A stretch of 64,000 bases of DNA from the NCBI GenBank assembly GCA_029262735.1, contig JAJCYY010000052.1, forward strand, positions 18,343-82,342, in the 5' to 3' direction. The notes under the pieces are model-generated. The model did no database searches and had not been told where the DNA came from. It saw only the letters and a list, made by a program, of their open reading frames with translations. The DNA is from Chloroflexota bacterium. Its GTDB lineage: Bacteria > Chloroflexota > Dehalococcoidia > Lucifugimonadales > Lucifugimonadaceae. Of this stretch, positions 1 to 9,568 are shown one piece after another. The translations under genes were made by a program, and so were the position numbers. The stretch's first letter is position 1; every line of letters begins with the position of its first letter.

Positions 1-495
1 CCAGTCGGTATCGCCACCCGTTGCGTAGCACTGAATCTCGTCTTTCGCAGGCCCGCCCAGCAGTTCGTATACCGGCACGCCCAGCAGCTTCCCTTTGAGG
101 TCCCACAGTGCAAGGTCGATGGCGCTGACGGCGTATGACGCAATGCCCGTCGCACCGAACGGCGCACACATTCTGACCATCATGTCGTAGCACTTTTCGG
201 TGGCGAGGGCCGACTCGTCAACCAGTCGAGGTCCCAGGTAGTCGGCGATTATCGAGGCGACTGGAGCGCCGTGATTGGCGATCGCCATCCCGGTTGTTCC
301 GTCTTCAGCGGTGACAACGCACATGAAGTTGCCCCATGTTGGCGTCCACGATGGACGGAACTCGGCGTATCGAGGGTAGCGACTCATTGGATTGGCGACC
401 GGGCCAGATGTGATCCACGAATCTGTTCGAGGTTTTACATCGCTTTCGACCTGCACCGGCTCGTATGCCCTTGCCTCCACGCTGACGATCTTCAT
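1..495 (-). CDS. Enolase-superfamily sugar-acid dehydratase, N-terminal part (runs off window)
   Basis: Translating the minus strand from an ATG at 493-495 gives 165 codons open to the window edge. The product begins [15 protein letters not shown] and contains [20 protein letters not shown] and [11 protein letters not shown]. These are the N-terminal capping domain and the first barrel strand of mandelate racemase/muconate lactonizing enzymes, close to L-rhamnonate dehydratase. Family members remove the proton alpha to a carboxylate with Mg2+ help; the metal ligands and catalytic bases lie beyond the window. A Shine-Dalgarno AAAGGA sits about nine bases before the ATG. Exact substrate cannot be read from this fragment. 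Confidence 0.85.
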   Translation of the reverse strand, partial: MKIVSVEARAYEPVQVESDVKPRTDSWITSGPVANPMSRYPRYAEFRPSWTPTWGNFMCVVTAEDGTTGMAIANHGAPVASIIADYLGPRLVDESALATEKCYDMMVRMCAPFGATGIASYAVSAIDLALWDLKGKLLGVPVYELLGGPAKDEIQCYATGGDTDW

Positions 496-820
496 CGATT
501 CGTTCCTTTTAGCGACTGCGTTCGGTTTGCCAGGAGTGATCCCAGTGATCCTGAAGTAAAGACACCTGACCCTGTCGTCGCCCGGTCACCATAGCTCAAT
601 CGCGGCCGGGCACGTCATGCTGGATTTCACAGACCGCCTGTTTCGCGTTTTCGCGCCAGTTGCAGGCTGAGTTCCGGGGTACGTCGGGACGCTGCGGCTC
701 CTTGAATCTGTGCCGCTGCGAGTTGTGAAGGAGCCAGCGGGTCCGGTGCAGTGTGTGGCCGCTCAGAGTTGTACTTCCGCCCTCACCCCGACTCGCCGTT
801 GCGAGAAAAGACGCGAAACT
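496..820. other. Intergenic, no gene seen
   Basis: About 325 bases between two minus-strand genes. Only short overlapping frames without protein-like composition are present, and I see no RNA gene. It probably holds the promoter of the dehydratase at its left edge. Confidence 0.5.
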
Positions 821-2059
821 TCATCGCACGCCAACCTCATCCAGCCACTCTACAATCGCCGACTCGTACCCCTGGGGATCGACGTTCCATGCACCAACGT
901 GCTCCGCTTCCTCAACGCGCACATACGTCACATTCGTGCCTGCGTCCTCGGCGAACTCATCGCTCTGTGAGACCGGAATCGTCTCGTCCCCTGTGCCGTG
1001 GAACAGCAGCATCGGCACATCCATCGCCAGCAATTCCTCCCGCACATCCAGCTCGCCCCAGTCCACATCGAAACGCACCGACGTCAACCTCGCCGCTAGC
1101 CACGGAAGCCACTGCGGCAAGCCTCTCTGCTCGCCCGCCAGGCGCAGCGCGCTTGTCAGGTTCAGCATCGGCGCATCCAGCACCAGCCCCACCGTATTCT
1201 CAGCCAGCTCCGACTCGATCATGAAGTGCGAAACAAGTCCGCCGCCCATGCTGAACCCGAACAGCACAACGTCGTCTGCACCATTTGCCAGCGCGTATTC
1301 GACGGCGCTGTGCAGATCCTGCCACTCGTTGATGCCGAACTGGTATTCACCGCCCGGGTCCTGTGGCGCATCCGGGTCGTTGCGGTAGGCAATCGAAAGC
1401 ACCGGCAGTCCTGTGCGATTCGCAATCGAAAGTGCGCGCAAAGTCTCCTCCCTCGTCGCCGTACGGCCGTGAACCATGATCGCCCATGTCGACGATTCGC
1501 CGGGCACGAACCACGCAGGCATCGGACCAAGGGTTGCCTGGTAGACGACGTCGGTGTAGTCCAGGCCGTATGCTCTGCGCGGATTTTCGGGAAAGGCAGA
1601 CCGCTCGTACCTGACGCGGTCGCCCTCGCTTAACTCGCCGTCGAACGGCGCAAACGCGCGTTCGATCTTGTCGTCGAAGATCGAGACGATCTCGCCGACG
1701 TGCAAATAACCGGATTCACCGCGCAGCCCCATCGTTCCCGGCTGATCGAGATCCGGGTCGCCTTCGGCAGCGGTGAGCGTGATTAATGTGCCCACCATGC
1801 TGACGATCTCAAGATCGAATTCGTCCGGTTCGTGGTCGACCTCGAAAGCGCCCGACTGTATCTCGCCGGAGTAGAACCAGACGACAGCGATGAGCAGCAC
1901 GACGAGCACGAGCAAAGTGGAGCCGCCGCCAATGGCCCAGAATTTTCGGCGGCGGAGAAGAGGAGGGCGGCTAGTTGGCGGTTGGGAGGTCGGCTGCTCC
2001 GAAGAGGTGCCCTGTGCGGATACTTCCTGCGCACCCTCGGTATCTTCGTTGCGAGCCAT
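821..2059 (-). CDS. Membrane-anchored alpha/beta hydrolase
   Basis: The start MARNEDTEG is chosen because GAGGAG stands nine bases upstream; the frame also opens nine codons earlier. A Ser/Thr/Pro-rich cytoplasmic tail is followed by a single membrane segment around residues 42-64, then a hydrolase domain likely outside the membrane. The domain shows the oxyanion motif MVHGRT, the nucleophile elbow GFSMGG, the acid FHGTGDETIP and the histidine in AEHVGAW, so the full Ser-Asp-His triad is present. This matches serine aminopeptidase/acylglycerol-lipase-like hydrolases. The substrate is unknown. Confidence 0.85.
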   Translation of the reverse strand: MARNEDTEGAQEVSAQGTSSEQPTSQPPTSRPPLLRRRKFWAIGGGSTLLVLVVLLIAVVWFYSGEIQSGAFEVDHEPDEFDLEIVSMVGTLITLTAAEGDPDLDQPGTMGLRGESGYLHVGEIVSIFDDKIERAFAPFDGELSEGDRVRYERSAFPENPRRAYGLDYTDVVYQATLGPMPAWFVPGESSTWAIMVHGRTATREETLRALSIANRTGLPVLSIAYRNDPDAPQDPGGEYQFGINEWQDLHSAVEYALANGADDVVLFGFSMGGGLVSHFMIESELAENTVGLVLDAPMLNLTSALRLAGEQRGLPQWLPWLAARLTSVRFDVDWGELDVREELLAMDVPMLLFHGTGDETIPVSQSDEFAEDAGTNVTYVRVEEAEHVGAWNVDPQGYESAIVEWLDEVGVR

Positions 2060-2546
2060 GATTCTTGCTCCTCTATAACGCATCACCGCATCGCACGGTT
2101 GCGCCCTGCGCGAAGGGCAATTCTATTCAACACATTCGAGAAGGCGATGGAAAGCGATAGGTTGAGTAGAGCCTGAGTGGAGCAAGCAACCCTTCGTCCC
2201 GAAACAGAGTGAGGGACCCGGGGTGGATGAGGCAACCCACCAGAACTGCTCTCTGAATGAGTGAAAGCACCGCTGTTGTGGCGGTTCAAGCAGTGAACAA
2301 GACTACTGACTGCTCATGCCGCCCCTCATCCAGGTCCCTCGCTCTGGCTCGGGACGAAGGTGGTTCTCCCTCCATTTGCGTCGGAATGACAGCAGAAGGG
2401 TCACCCTCGACCGTCCTTCCCGTCTCCTTCCTCGAACACCGTCACCTCTCCATCACATCCCCGCTCCACCACTCCCCGTATACTGTGGCTGCAACTCACC
2501 GCAATTTCGCCGCGTCAACTGCGCGTAGCTAGTCCCGGCTTCCCCC
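2060..2546. other. Intergenic with dispersed-repeat remnants
   Basis: No convincing gene. Around 2185-2245 and 2310-2370 are stretches rich in GAGGGACCCGGG and GTCCCTCGCTCTG words that recur elsewhere in the window (for example 7885-7915), so this is one of the repeat-loaded spacers. The formate dehydrogenase promoter should lie near 2480-2540. Confidence 0.5.
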
Positions 2547-5399
2547 ATGACCACGACTTTCCCGGACAAGAGCGCCGCCCCAGATAGCAACTCCCCCCGG
2601 GAGACCATGAAACCCCTCAACCTGCAGGTCAACGGCATCGGTGTTGCCGTCCCCGCCAACTCCCGCGTGCTCGATGCGCTTACCAAATCCGGGTTCGATG
2701 TCCCGACCCTCTGCTACGACGAGCGGCTCGGGCCCAAGGGCACCTGTCGCATGTGCCTCGTTGAGGTCACCGTCGACGGCCAGACCCAGACCGTCGCCTC
2801 GTGCACCTCGTTCGCAGCCGAAGACCAGAAGGTCGAAACCCACACAGATGCGCTAAAAGACTATCGGCGCACCCTGCTGGAAATGCTCCTCTCCGAGACA
2901 TCTGCGCCAAAAAAATTCCCTGAAGATGACGCCACCGCGCACTCCGAGTTCTACCGCGCCGTCCGCGAATACGACGCAAAACCGGACGCACTCCCGCTGC
3001 TCGAACGCCGGAAGCCCGCGCCCGACCCCAACCCGTTCATCCAGCGTGACTACGACCTCTGCATCGCCTGCTACCGCTGCACCAGCATCTGCAACGAGTG
3101 GGAGCAGGCCGGGGCCATCGCCGTCGACGGCCGCGGGCAGGACTCGAAGATCTTCTCCTTCTTCGGCAACAACCTGCTCGACAGCCCGTGCACCTTCTGC
3201 GGCCAGTGCATCAACACCTGTCCGACAGGCGCGCTAACCGACCGCAAGCTGGCAAACATAGACCCCCACGAGACCGAGCACACGAAGACAATCTGCCCCT
3301 ACTGCGGAGTCGGCTGCGGCATCAACCTGGTCACGCAAAGCGGCGAACTCGTCGGCACAAAACCCGACTTCGACGCGCCATCCCGCGGCTCCCTCTGCGT
3401 AAAAGGCCAGTTCGCATCATGGGAGTTCGTTACCTCAGAGCAACGCCTGAAGTATCCGCTCATCCGCGATGAAGACGGCGTCCTTCAGCGTGCCAGCTGG
3501 GATGAAGCGCTTGACCTGATCGCAGGCAAATTTAAGACCATCGTCGAAGAAGACGGTCCTGACAGCATCGTCTGCTGGGCGTCCGCCCGCGTCGTCACCG
3601 AGGCCAACTACCTGCTGCAGAAGTTCGCCCGCGTGGCTATCGGCACCAACAACATCGACAACTGTTCACGCACCTGACACGCTCCCACGGTCGCCGGTCT
3701 GGCGGTCCAGGTAGGTCGAGGGGCGATGACCAACTCCATTGAGGAACTGGCCGATTCAAACCTCATTCTCGTCACCGGCTCCAACACCACCGAAGCCCAT
3801 CCCGTCATCGCGCTCCGCATGAAGCGCGCCGTCAGCCGCGGCGCAAAGCTCATCGTCATCGACCCGCGCAAGATCGAGCTGACGAAGTGGGCCGACCGCT
3901 ACGTGCAGATCAACGTCGGCACAGACATTCCCTTCTACAACGCAGTCGCCAACGTCATCATCAACGAGAAGCTCTACGACGAGCAGTATGTGAGCACGCG
4001 CACCGAGGGCTTTGCCGAGCTTGCCCGCCATGTGCAGCACTATCCGCCCGAGTACGCTGCCGAGGCCTGCGGCGTGCCGGTTGAAGACGTGTACTACGTG
4101 GCCCGCGAGTACGCCAAAGCCTCACCCGGTGCCGCCATCTGCTACACGCTGGGCATCACCGAACACTCCTGCGGCTCACACAATGTGCAGAGCCTCGGCA
4201 ACCTTGGCATGCTCACCGGCAACTTTGGCGCGTATGCGGGCGGCGTGAACCCGCTGCGAGGCCAGAACAATGTGCAGGGCGCGGGTGATTCCGGTGCCAT
4301 TCCGACCGATCTGCCCGGCTACCAGAAGCTGGAAAAACCGGAGATTCGGAACAAGTTCGAGGCTGCATGGGGTGTGCCGCTGCCGATGCGACGCGGCATC
4401 ACCAAGATCACTGCGATGGACCAGATGATCCGGGGCAATGTGCGCGGCGTCTTCGTCATGGGCGAAAACACGGTCGTGTCGGACCCGCACACCAATCATG
4501 CCGAGCACGCGCTGAAGGCGGCCGAGTTCATGGTGGTGCAGGACATCTTTCTCACCGATACGGCGCGACTTGCGGATGTCGTGCTGCCTGCGGCCTCGTT
4601 CGCAGAGTCGGAAGGCACGTTTGCGAACAGTGAACGTCGTGTACAGAGGGTGCGCGCCGCGATCGAGCCGCCGGGCGAGGCGAGGCAGGACATCGACATC
4701 CTGCTCGATCTCTTTAAGCGGATGGGCAAGCCGCAGTCGATGAAGAAGCCAGCGGAGGTCTGGGACGAGATGCGCAAGCTCTCGCCGATTCTCGCCGGCA
4801 TCACATACGATCGGCTTGACGAAGGCCAGGGCATTCAGTGGCCGTGCCCGACCGAGGACCACCCCGGCACACAGTACCTGCACCAGGATGACATGGACTC
4901 CGGGATGCCGGGCTTCTTCGCACCGGTCGACCACATCCCGCCTGCCGAGGAGCCGGATGACGACTTCCCGGTGCTGCTGACTACCGGACGGAGACGTTCG
5001 ACATATCACACGGGCACGCAGACAGGCAGGGCGTCGGGCTTCGATCTGCTGGTGCCGCACGAGATGTGCGAGCTAAACCCGGCCGACGCCGAGGCGTGGG
5101 GCATCGAGGATGGCGACACGCTGGTTGTCACCTCTCGCCGCGGCTCCGTGACGGTCGCAGCGAAAGTGACGGAGCGTTCGCCAAAGGGAGCGGCGTTCAT
5201 GTCGTTCGCATTCCCCGAACTGACCCGCACCAACGATGTGACGTCGGACGCCTACGATTTCATAACCGAAACGCCGGAGTTCAAGGCCTGCGCAGTAAAG
5301 ATAGAAAAATCCGCCGAGCAAAACCCGGAGTGGCGGAAGGCGCAGAAGCGAGTGCGGCTGGCGGGTGAGGTAGTGATGCCGACGACGCTGCGGGAGTAG
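2547..5399 (+). CDS. fdhA: Formate dehydrogenase alpha subunit, selenocysteine-containing (UGA at 3675-3677)
   Basis: Two adjacent frames form one 950-codon gene if the UGA at 3675 is read as selenocysteine (residue 377): the junction reads NNIDNCSRT-U-HAPTVAGL, the canonical active-site motif of FdhF/FdhA enzymes, and the downstream frame continues without shift. Domains in order: an NADH-dehydrogenase-G-like 2Fe-2S domain (Cys 56, 67, 70, 86), two 4Fe-4S clusters (Cys 172-182 and 215-225), a third 4Fe-4S at the start of the Mo/W-bisPGD domain (CPYCGVGC, 250-257), then the molybdopterin-binding domains ending with a C-terminal dinucleotide-binding lobe. It oxidises formate to CO2. A start at 2607 with GGGAG just upstream is equally possible. 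No beta subunit or FdhD is adjacent. The organism must have Sec insertion machinery elsewhere. Confidence 0.93.
3675..3710 (+). promoter_or_regulatory. SECIS-like hairpin for UGA recoding
   Basis: Directly after the UGA, CGCC (3692-3695) pairs with GGCG (3701-3704) around the loop GGTCT; GG (3689-3690) can extend the stem with CC (3707-3708). The well-known E. coli fdhF element has the same GGUCU apical loop at nearly the same distance from its UGA. This is where SelB should bind. Confidence 0.8.
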
Positions 5400-5508
5400 G
5401 CGTTCGAGCAAGCGGACACCGTGAAGGCGGAGGACTGACAGCGGAGTTCTGGTTGGGACGTGGCCGCGCGGCGCTACCAGAGGAGTGAAACTGGCCCACC
5501 CGGGTCAC

Positions 5509-5551
5509 GACAACCCACCCTCTAACTCCCTCCCTGTCAGGGAGGGAGAAC
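5509..5551. repeat. Dispersed hairpin, CTCCCTCCC/GGGAGGGAG family, copy 1
   Basis: A short CCACCCTCTAAC lead is followed by a near-perfect inverted repeat, CTCCCTCCCT and AGGGAGGGAG around GTC. It lies between convergent genes and may serve as a two-way terminator. Other copies: 9179-9218 (inverted), 9658-9690, 9751-9800, 14086-14126, a partial one at 33235-33260 and 38046-38083. Confidence 0.8.
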
Positions 5552-5560
5552 TACGAACCC

Positions 5561-5618
5561 GGCTTCCAGCGCTAGTTCGCAGTCCATCGGTCACTACTGA
5601 CATCGGGCGAAGAAAAAG
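5561..5618 (+). repeat. 58-bp dispersed element, copy 1
   Basis: Begins GGCTTCC, has an AATCCATCG-like core (here AGTCCATCGG) and ends GACATCGGGCGAAGAAAAA. Copies also occur at 9693-9750, 14129-14187 and 36768-36825; the last two end directly at the start of aminotransferase genes. In three of four copies it follows the CTCCCTCCC hairpin. Confidence 0.7.
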
Positions 5619-5625
5619 AGAAAAA

Positions 5626-5967
5626 TCACTTCTTCTTTCGGCTGGCGTGCGCCACGTTGGTGGCTTCGGTCGCCCATTCGATGAGGCTGGCTCGGTTTTC
5701 TGCGACGTCTGCTGGGACCTCGAAGTACGGCATCGGTTTGTGCTGCTCGCTGCCGGCGGCCTCGTAGCGAGCCTTCGTTGTGGCATCGGCCTTGAAGTAG
5801 AGGCGGGCTGAGGAGTCGATGATTGCGAACATGTCGCCGCTCTCGAAGATGCCGAAGCCGCCGAACATCGATCGAGAGGTGACCTCGCCAACGGGCAGCA
5901 GCATCTCCACGATCTCGTCCTTGAACTGCGCCGCCTGCAGGTTGGTTTTTGCGCCCTTCTTGCCCAT
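5626..5967 (-). CDS. TfoX/Sxy N-terminal domain protein
   Basis: A 113-residue protein with the TfoX N-terminal signature: VTSRSMFGGFGIFESGDMFAIID is the hallmark SRxMFGGxGI(Y/F) stretch, followed by a strand (LYFKAD) and PYFEVPADV. The fold is small alpha/beta; full TfoX regulates competence in Gammaproteobacteria, but stand-alone N-terminal domain proteins are widespread and their function is not settled. The lysine-rich ends (GKKGAKT and SRKKK) may bind nucleic acid; that is inference. Start ATG at 5965-5967 with GGAGG nearby upstream. Confidence 0.85.
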   Translation of the reverse strand: MGKKGAKTNLQAAQFKDEIVEMLLPVGEVTSRSMFGGFGIFESGDMFAIIDSSARLYFKADATTKARYEAAGSEQHKPMPYFEVPADVAENRASLIEWATEATNVAHASRKKK

Positions 5968-6148
5968 GGTGAAACCTCCGTTACTACGTTGTGTTGTTTA
6001 GACGACGCAGGGAGTGAGCCGGATTCGACAGCGTGCTGTTGACGTCGAGACCTTACAGAAACTTCATGGCGCGGGATAGTTGCCGGGCCGGTTGCGGAGT
6101 ATCTAGTAGAGTAGTGGCGTGGCGAAACATTTCAACTGGTGGATGGCT

Positions 6149-6577
6149 ATGCAGAACATCAAATTAAGAAGCGGGATTCTAATGCTGGCGATAGTTGTCA
6201 CTGCCGCGATAGCAGGCTGTTCGTCGGACGATGGCGCCGATGAGGACCTGGTGGGCAGGACGTGGAACCTGTTCGAGTACAGAATCGACGATCGAACGTT
6301 CAAGTCCGTTGGGAATGCAAGGATCAATTTTGACAGCGGAGCGGGCGTGATCGGCGGGTCGACCGGATGCAACACCTATAGCGGCGAGTATTCGGCGGAC
6401 GGCGATTCGATTTCGATCGGGCCGGTTGCCGCCACGGAGATCGGTTGCACCACCCCGCCAGGCATCATGGAACAGGAAGTGGCGTTCCTGCGCCTCCTGC
6501 CTGCAGCAACCCGGTTCGCAGTAAATGACGGCGAACTGAGGTTGACCTCGTCAGACGGATTCCTGTCCTTCCGCTAG
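6149..6577 (+). CDS. META/HslJ-domain lipoprotein
   Basis: The start at 6149 gives a standard lipoprotein signal: a charged MQNIKLR, a hydrophobic run, then lipobox AIAGC. The mature part carries a META (HslJ-like) domain: RTWNL, INFDSGAGVIGGSTGCNTYSG and GPVAATEIGCTTPP; the two cysteines in GCNTY and IGC are typical of the family. The frame opens ten codons earlier with GTG at 6119. HslJ-type proteins are linked to heat and novobiocin resistance in E. coli; the role here is unknown. Confidence 0.8.
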   Translation: MQNIKLRSGILMLAIVVTAAIAGCSSDDGADEDLVGRTWNLFEYRIDDRTFKSVGNARINFDSGAGVIGGSTGCNTYSGEYSADGDSISIGPVAATEIGCTTPPGIMEQEVAFLRLLPAATRFAVNDGELRLTSSDGFLSFR

Positions 6578-6592
6578 GCACGACTCGCTTGT

Positions 6593-7600
6593 TCAGACTC
6601 GGGGCGCCATCTTTGACGACCAGAATGCGGGATCGCCTGAGCGCGGGAAGTCGACTATCTCCAGTAGGCCGTCTGGCAGGCCGTCCGGCTCTCCGCCCGA
6701 GAGCGCCGTCTCGATGTTGTCGACCACGAAGCGTGCAACGGCGTTGTCTGCCTCATCGCTCCGGGCTGCTGTGTACGGCGTGATCACCGTGTTCGGAGCG
6801 TCGGCAAGCTGCGATGACTCGGGCTCTTCGATGTCGAGACCGGCACCGCCGATGCGTCCGCTGTTCAGGACGTTTGCCAGTGCCGCCGTGTCGACGAGCC
6901 TTGCGTCTGCCGTGTTGACCAGCACGCTGTCGCGGCCCATCAGCCGAAGCTCTCTCTCGGTGATGAGTGGGTCGGAGGTGGGGCCCCATTGGACGTGCAG
7001 CGAGACGATGTCCGACTGCGAAAGAAGCAGGTCGAGTGTCAGGCGGCGGACGCCGGTCGCAGCTGCCGAGCCGTGGGTTGCAGTGCGGATGTCGCAGTAG
7101 ATGACGTTCGCCCCGGCTGCGACGCAGCGCTCTGCGAGCGCTCTGCCGATTCGTCCAAACCCAACGATGCCGACTGTCAGGTCGGCGAGCGAGTCGCTGC
7201 GGTCGTTGGGCGTGGCGGTGACTTTTTCACCATGCTGGATTTCGCTTTTATGTTGAACGTTGCGAGCCGCAGTTGCGAGATCGAAGGCGCGAGTTGCGAT
7301 GTGCGATGCAAGAACGGGTGACGCGCCTGCGACTGCGATTCCGGCGCGGGTGAGGGTGGCCGCGTCGATTTGGCGATGGTGGCCGCGGGTGAGCTGGATG
7401 AGTGCTGGCTTTTTGTCTTCTGCTGGTGAGAGAGGAGAGGATAACGGTGTGTCGCCGACTAGAACGGCGTCGAAGGTGGCGAGGGATTGTTCGGTGACGG
7501 AGTCAGCGGCTGTTTCGATTACGAGACGACCTGCCGCCGCGGCGGCCACTTTTGCTGCAAGCGGGTCGCTGGGATCGGTTATTTGAAGGATGCGGTGCAT
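6593..7600 (-). CDS. D-isomer 2-hydroxyacid dehydrogenase-like protein with altered catalytic residues
   Basis: The Rossmann motif GIVGFGRIGRALAERC and the general layout are those of NAD-dependent D-2-hydroxyacid dehydrogenases; length (335) is normal. The catalytic set is odd. Where the family has NTARGxxVD, this protein has NTADARLVD, losing the substrate-binding arginine. Where the family has a TPHxA histidine, it has TPYTAA. The glutamate region (LDIEEPES) is kept. It may be a non-dehydrogenase homologue or have a different substrate. Confidence 0.82.
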   Translation of the reverse strand: MHRILQITDPSDPLAAKVAAAAAGRLVIETAADSVTEQSLATFDAVLVGDTPLSSPLSPAEDKKPALIQLTRGHHRQIDAATLTRAGIAVAGASPVLASHIATRAFDLATAARNVQHKSEIQHGEKVTATPNDRSDSLADLTVGIVGFGRIGRALAERCVAAGANVIYCDIRTATHGSAAATGVRRLTLDLLLSQSDIVSLHVQWGPTSDPLITERELRLMGRDSVLVNTADARLVDTAALANVLNSGRIGGAGLDIEEPESSQLADAPNTVITPYTAARSDEADNAVARFVVDNIETALSGGEPDGLPDGLLEIVDFPRSGDPAFWSSKMAPRV

Positions 7601-8172
7601 GGTGGTTGGCGGGCGAGCGGTCAGTTGTGGCTAGTTGGCCAGTTATGGGTCGGTTATAGATCAGAAGCCGTTCGGCTATAGTATGCGCCCGCTCGTGCCT
7701 GCACTTCCCGCACCGGTAGTTTGGATGAGCGGAACTTCGATGGACTCAGACCGACGGCAATTCCCTCTCCCGAGTTCGGGAGAGGGTTAGGGTGAGGGTT
7801 GGGTTGGTGGTCTTGCTCGCTGTGAGAGCGGTGCGGCAGCGGTGGTTTCCGCTGGTGCAGAGAGCGGTAGTGGTGTGTTGCCTCATCCGCCCAGGGTCCC
7901 TCACGCTGTGTCAGGACGAAGGGGTTGACGCATCTCCTATTCAGGTCGGGGCGCGCCCGCAATCGGATACCCCGGCTCAGGATGACATTCAGAGTCTCTC
8001 GGCTATCTGTCTTGGACGGCGTCGGAGTTCGCAGAATGTTCGAATGACAAGAACTAAACTCTTGCCCGGTAAGATCCCTCCGCTGCGGTCGGGATGACAC
8101 AATGTCGCTTCTTCCTCGCCTTAGTACGCAACCGGTGGGTGCTCGGCTGGGAGAGGAGGAACGTTCGCTTCA
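7601..8172. other. Repeat-rich intergenic region
   Basis: No gene is supported. At 7761-7800 lies a hairpin CTCTCCCGAGTTCGGGAGAG followed by GGTTAGGGTGAGGGT; a similar element occurs at 60544-60586. Around 7880-7920 is a GGGTCCCTCAC word shared with 2190-2240. Frames here are shadows of repeats. Confidence 0.6.
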
Positions 8173-9138
8173 ATGTCACTCACCGATCGCCCTCAGACCT
8201 CCCACGAAAAAAACCACATGACAACCTCCCCAGAAGACATTCGCTTTCGCAGCCTGCTTTTCGTTCCCGGCAATCGGGCCGACATGCTGCAGAAGGCTAC
8301 CCGCAACAGCCCCGGCGCATTCATCCCGGACCTTGAGGATTCGGTTCCGGCGTCGGAGAAGGCCGCTGCCAGGGGCATCGCCGCGACCGCTATTCCTGCG
8401 CTTGCGGCGACCGGACGCAGGGTGCTGCCTCGGGTGAACTCACTGCCGACCGGCCTGACGGCTGACGACATCGCAGCGGTGGTGACGCGGGAGGTCACGG
8501 CGATCAGTATCGGCAAGATCTCCGGTCCGGACGACATCGCGGTGGTCGAGGCGATGCTCGCGGCACACGAGCGCGCTGCCGATATCGAAACGGGATCTGT
8601 CGGCATACTGCCGTGGATCGAGACGGCGGCGGGCGTGGTCAACGTAACGGCTATCTGCGAGGCGTCGCAGCGGGTGCGGTGGATTGCGTTCGGCGCCGAG
8701 GATTTTTCGGCCGACATGGGCTTCGCAAGGTCGGTCGACACCGCTTCTGAGGACGGTGCCGAAGCGGACCCCTACGGCGAGCCGGGGCTGCTGTATGCGC
8801 GGTCAGCGGTGGCGGTTGCTGCGCGGGCCGCGGGTGTGCAGGCGCTCGATACGCCGTTCGTAAAGTTCCGGGACGAGGCGGGGCTACGGGCGGACTGTGC
8901 GCTGGCAAGGCGCATTGGCTTCAAGGGCAAGTTGGCGATTCACCCGGCGCAGATTGATGTGATCGAGGAGGCGTTCCGGCCATCGGCGCAGGAGATCGAA
9001 CGTGCGAGGCGCGTGCTGGCGGCGGCTGAAGAGGCTGAGCAGGCGGGCCGCGGGTCATTATCGCTCGATGACGAGATGGTTGATGCACCGGTGATTGCGA
9101 GGGCACACAACGTGCTACGTGACGCCGGACTGGAGTAG
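8173..9138 (+). CDS. HpcH/HpaI-family CoA-ester lyase (CitE-like)
   Basis: Contains LLFVPGNR, IPDLEDSVP, RVNS, FGAEDFSADMG and LAIHPAQI, the standard set of the citrate-lyase beta/malyl-CoA lyase family; the arginine and the acidic Mg2+ ligands (in DLEDS and GAED) are present. Such enzymes cleave or condense malyl-, citramalyl- or citryl-CoA type esters. AGGAGG precedes 8173 by 13 bases; a second ATG at 8218 lacks a good ribosome site. No citrate lyase alpha or gamma gene is adjacent, so a stand-alone (citra)malyl-CoA lyase or thioesterase is more likely than citrate lyase. Confidence 0.88.
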   Translation: MSLTDRPQTSHEKNHMTTSPEDIRFRSLLFVPGNRADMLQKATRNSPGAFIPDLEDSVPASEKAAARGIAATAIPALAATGRRVLPRVNSLPTGLTADDIAAVVTREVTAISIGKISGPDDIAVVEAMLAAHERAADIETGSVGILPWIETAAGVVNVTAICEASQRVRWIAFGAEDFSADMGFARSVDTASEDGAEADPYGEPGLLYARSAVAVAARAAGVQALDTPFVKFRDEAGLRADCALARRIGFKGKLAIHPAQIDVIEEAFRPSAQEIERARRVLAAAEEAEQAGRGSLSLDDEMVDAPVIARAHNVLRDAGLE

Positions 9139-9202
9139 CCGGTGGCACCCGTCTTATGGGCGCGGGCGGGTTGCCTGTTCTCCCTCCCTGGCAGGGAGGG
9201 AG

Positions 9203-9568
9203 TTAGAGGGTGGGTGGTTCGTTCTTGCCGGGCGAACCAACGAGAACCTCTGAAATCTTCTCCAGCACTCCGTTCAAATTCCGCAGGACGTCGTTGTTCC
9301 AGAATCGCAAAACGACATATCCGCGCTCCACGAGATACTGACTCCGAGCGCAGTCATACTCCTGTTGGAGAGCATGTCCGCCTCCGTCGACTTCAATGAT
9401 CAGAAGGCGCTCCCGGCAACAGAAGTCGGCGATGAAGTTCCCGATCGAATACTGGCGCGTGAATTTGAACCCGTGAAGTTGCCTGTTCCGGAGTGCATAC
9501 CAGAGTCGCCGTTCGGCGTCTGTGGGGTTATTTCGGAGTTCCCGAGCCTGGATATTGGTTCTCGGCAT
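9203..9568 (-). CDS. DUF559-family endonuclease-like protein
   Basis: From MPRTNIQARELRNN the protein shows the Vsr-like fold of DUF559: LRNNPTDAERRLWYALR, FKFTRQYSIGNFIADFCC, LIIEVDGGGHA and GYVVLRFWNNDVL. The D of ADF and the E of IEVDG are the expected active-site acids. The upstream ATG at 9616 would add 16 residues of unlikely sequence. Such genes commonly sit alone among repeats; the biological role is unclear. Confidence 0.85.
   Translation of the reverse strand: MPRTNIQARELRNNPTDAERRLWYALRNRQLHGFKFTRQYSIGNFIADFCCRERLLIIEVDGGGHALQQEYDCARSQYLVERGYVVLRFWNNDVLRNLNGVLEKISEVLVGSPGKNEPPTL

Noticed and set aside
2547..3677. Truncated NuoG-like protein and a separate molybdopterin enzyme
   Set aside because: The UGA lies at the Sec position, the frame is unbroken and a SECIS-like hairpin follows; one selenoprotein explains both.
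7654..8100. 148-codon minus-strand gene
   Set aside because: It consists of translated dispersed repeats with no protein-like domain.
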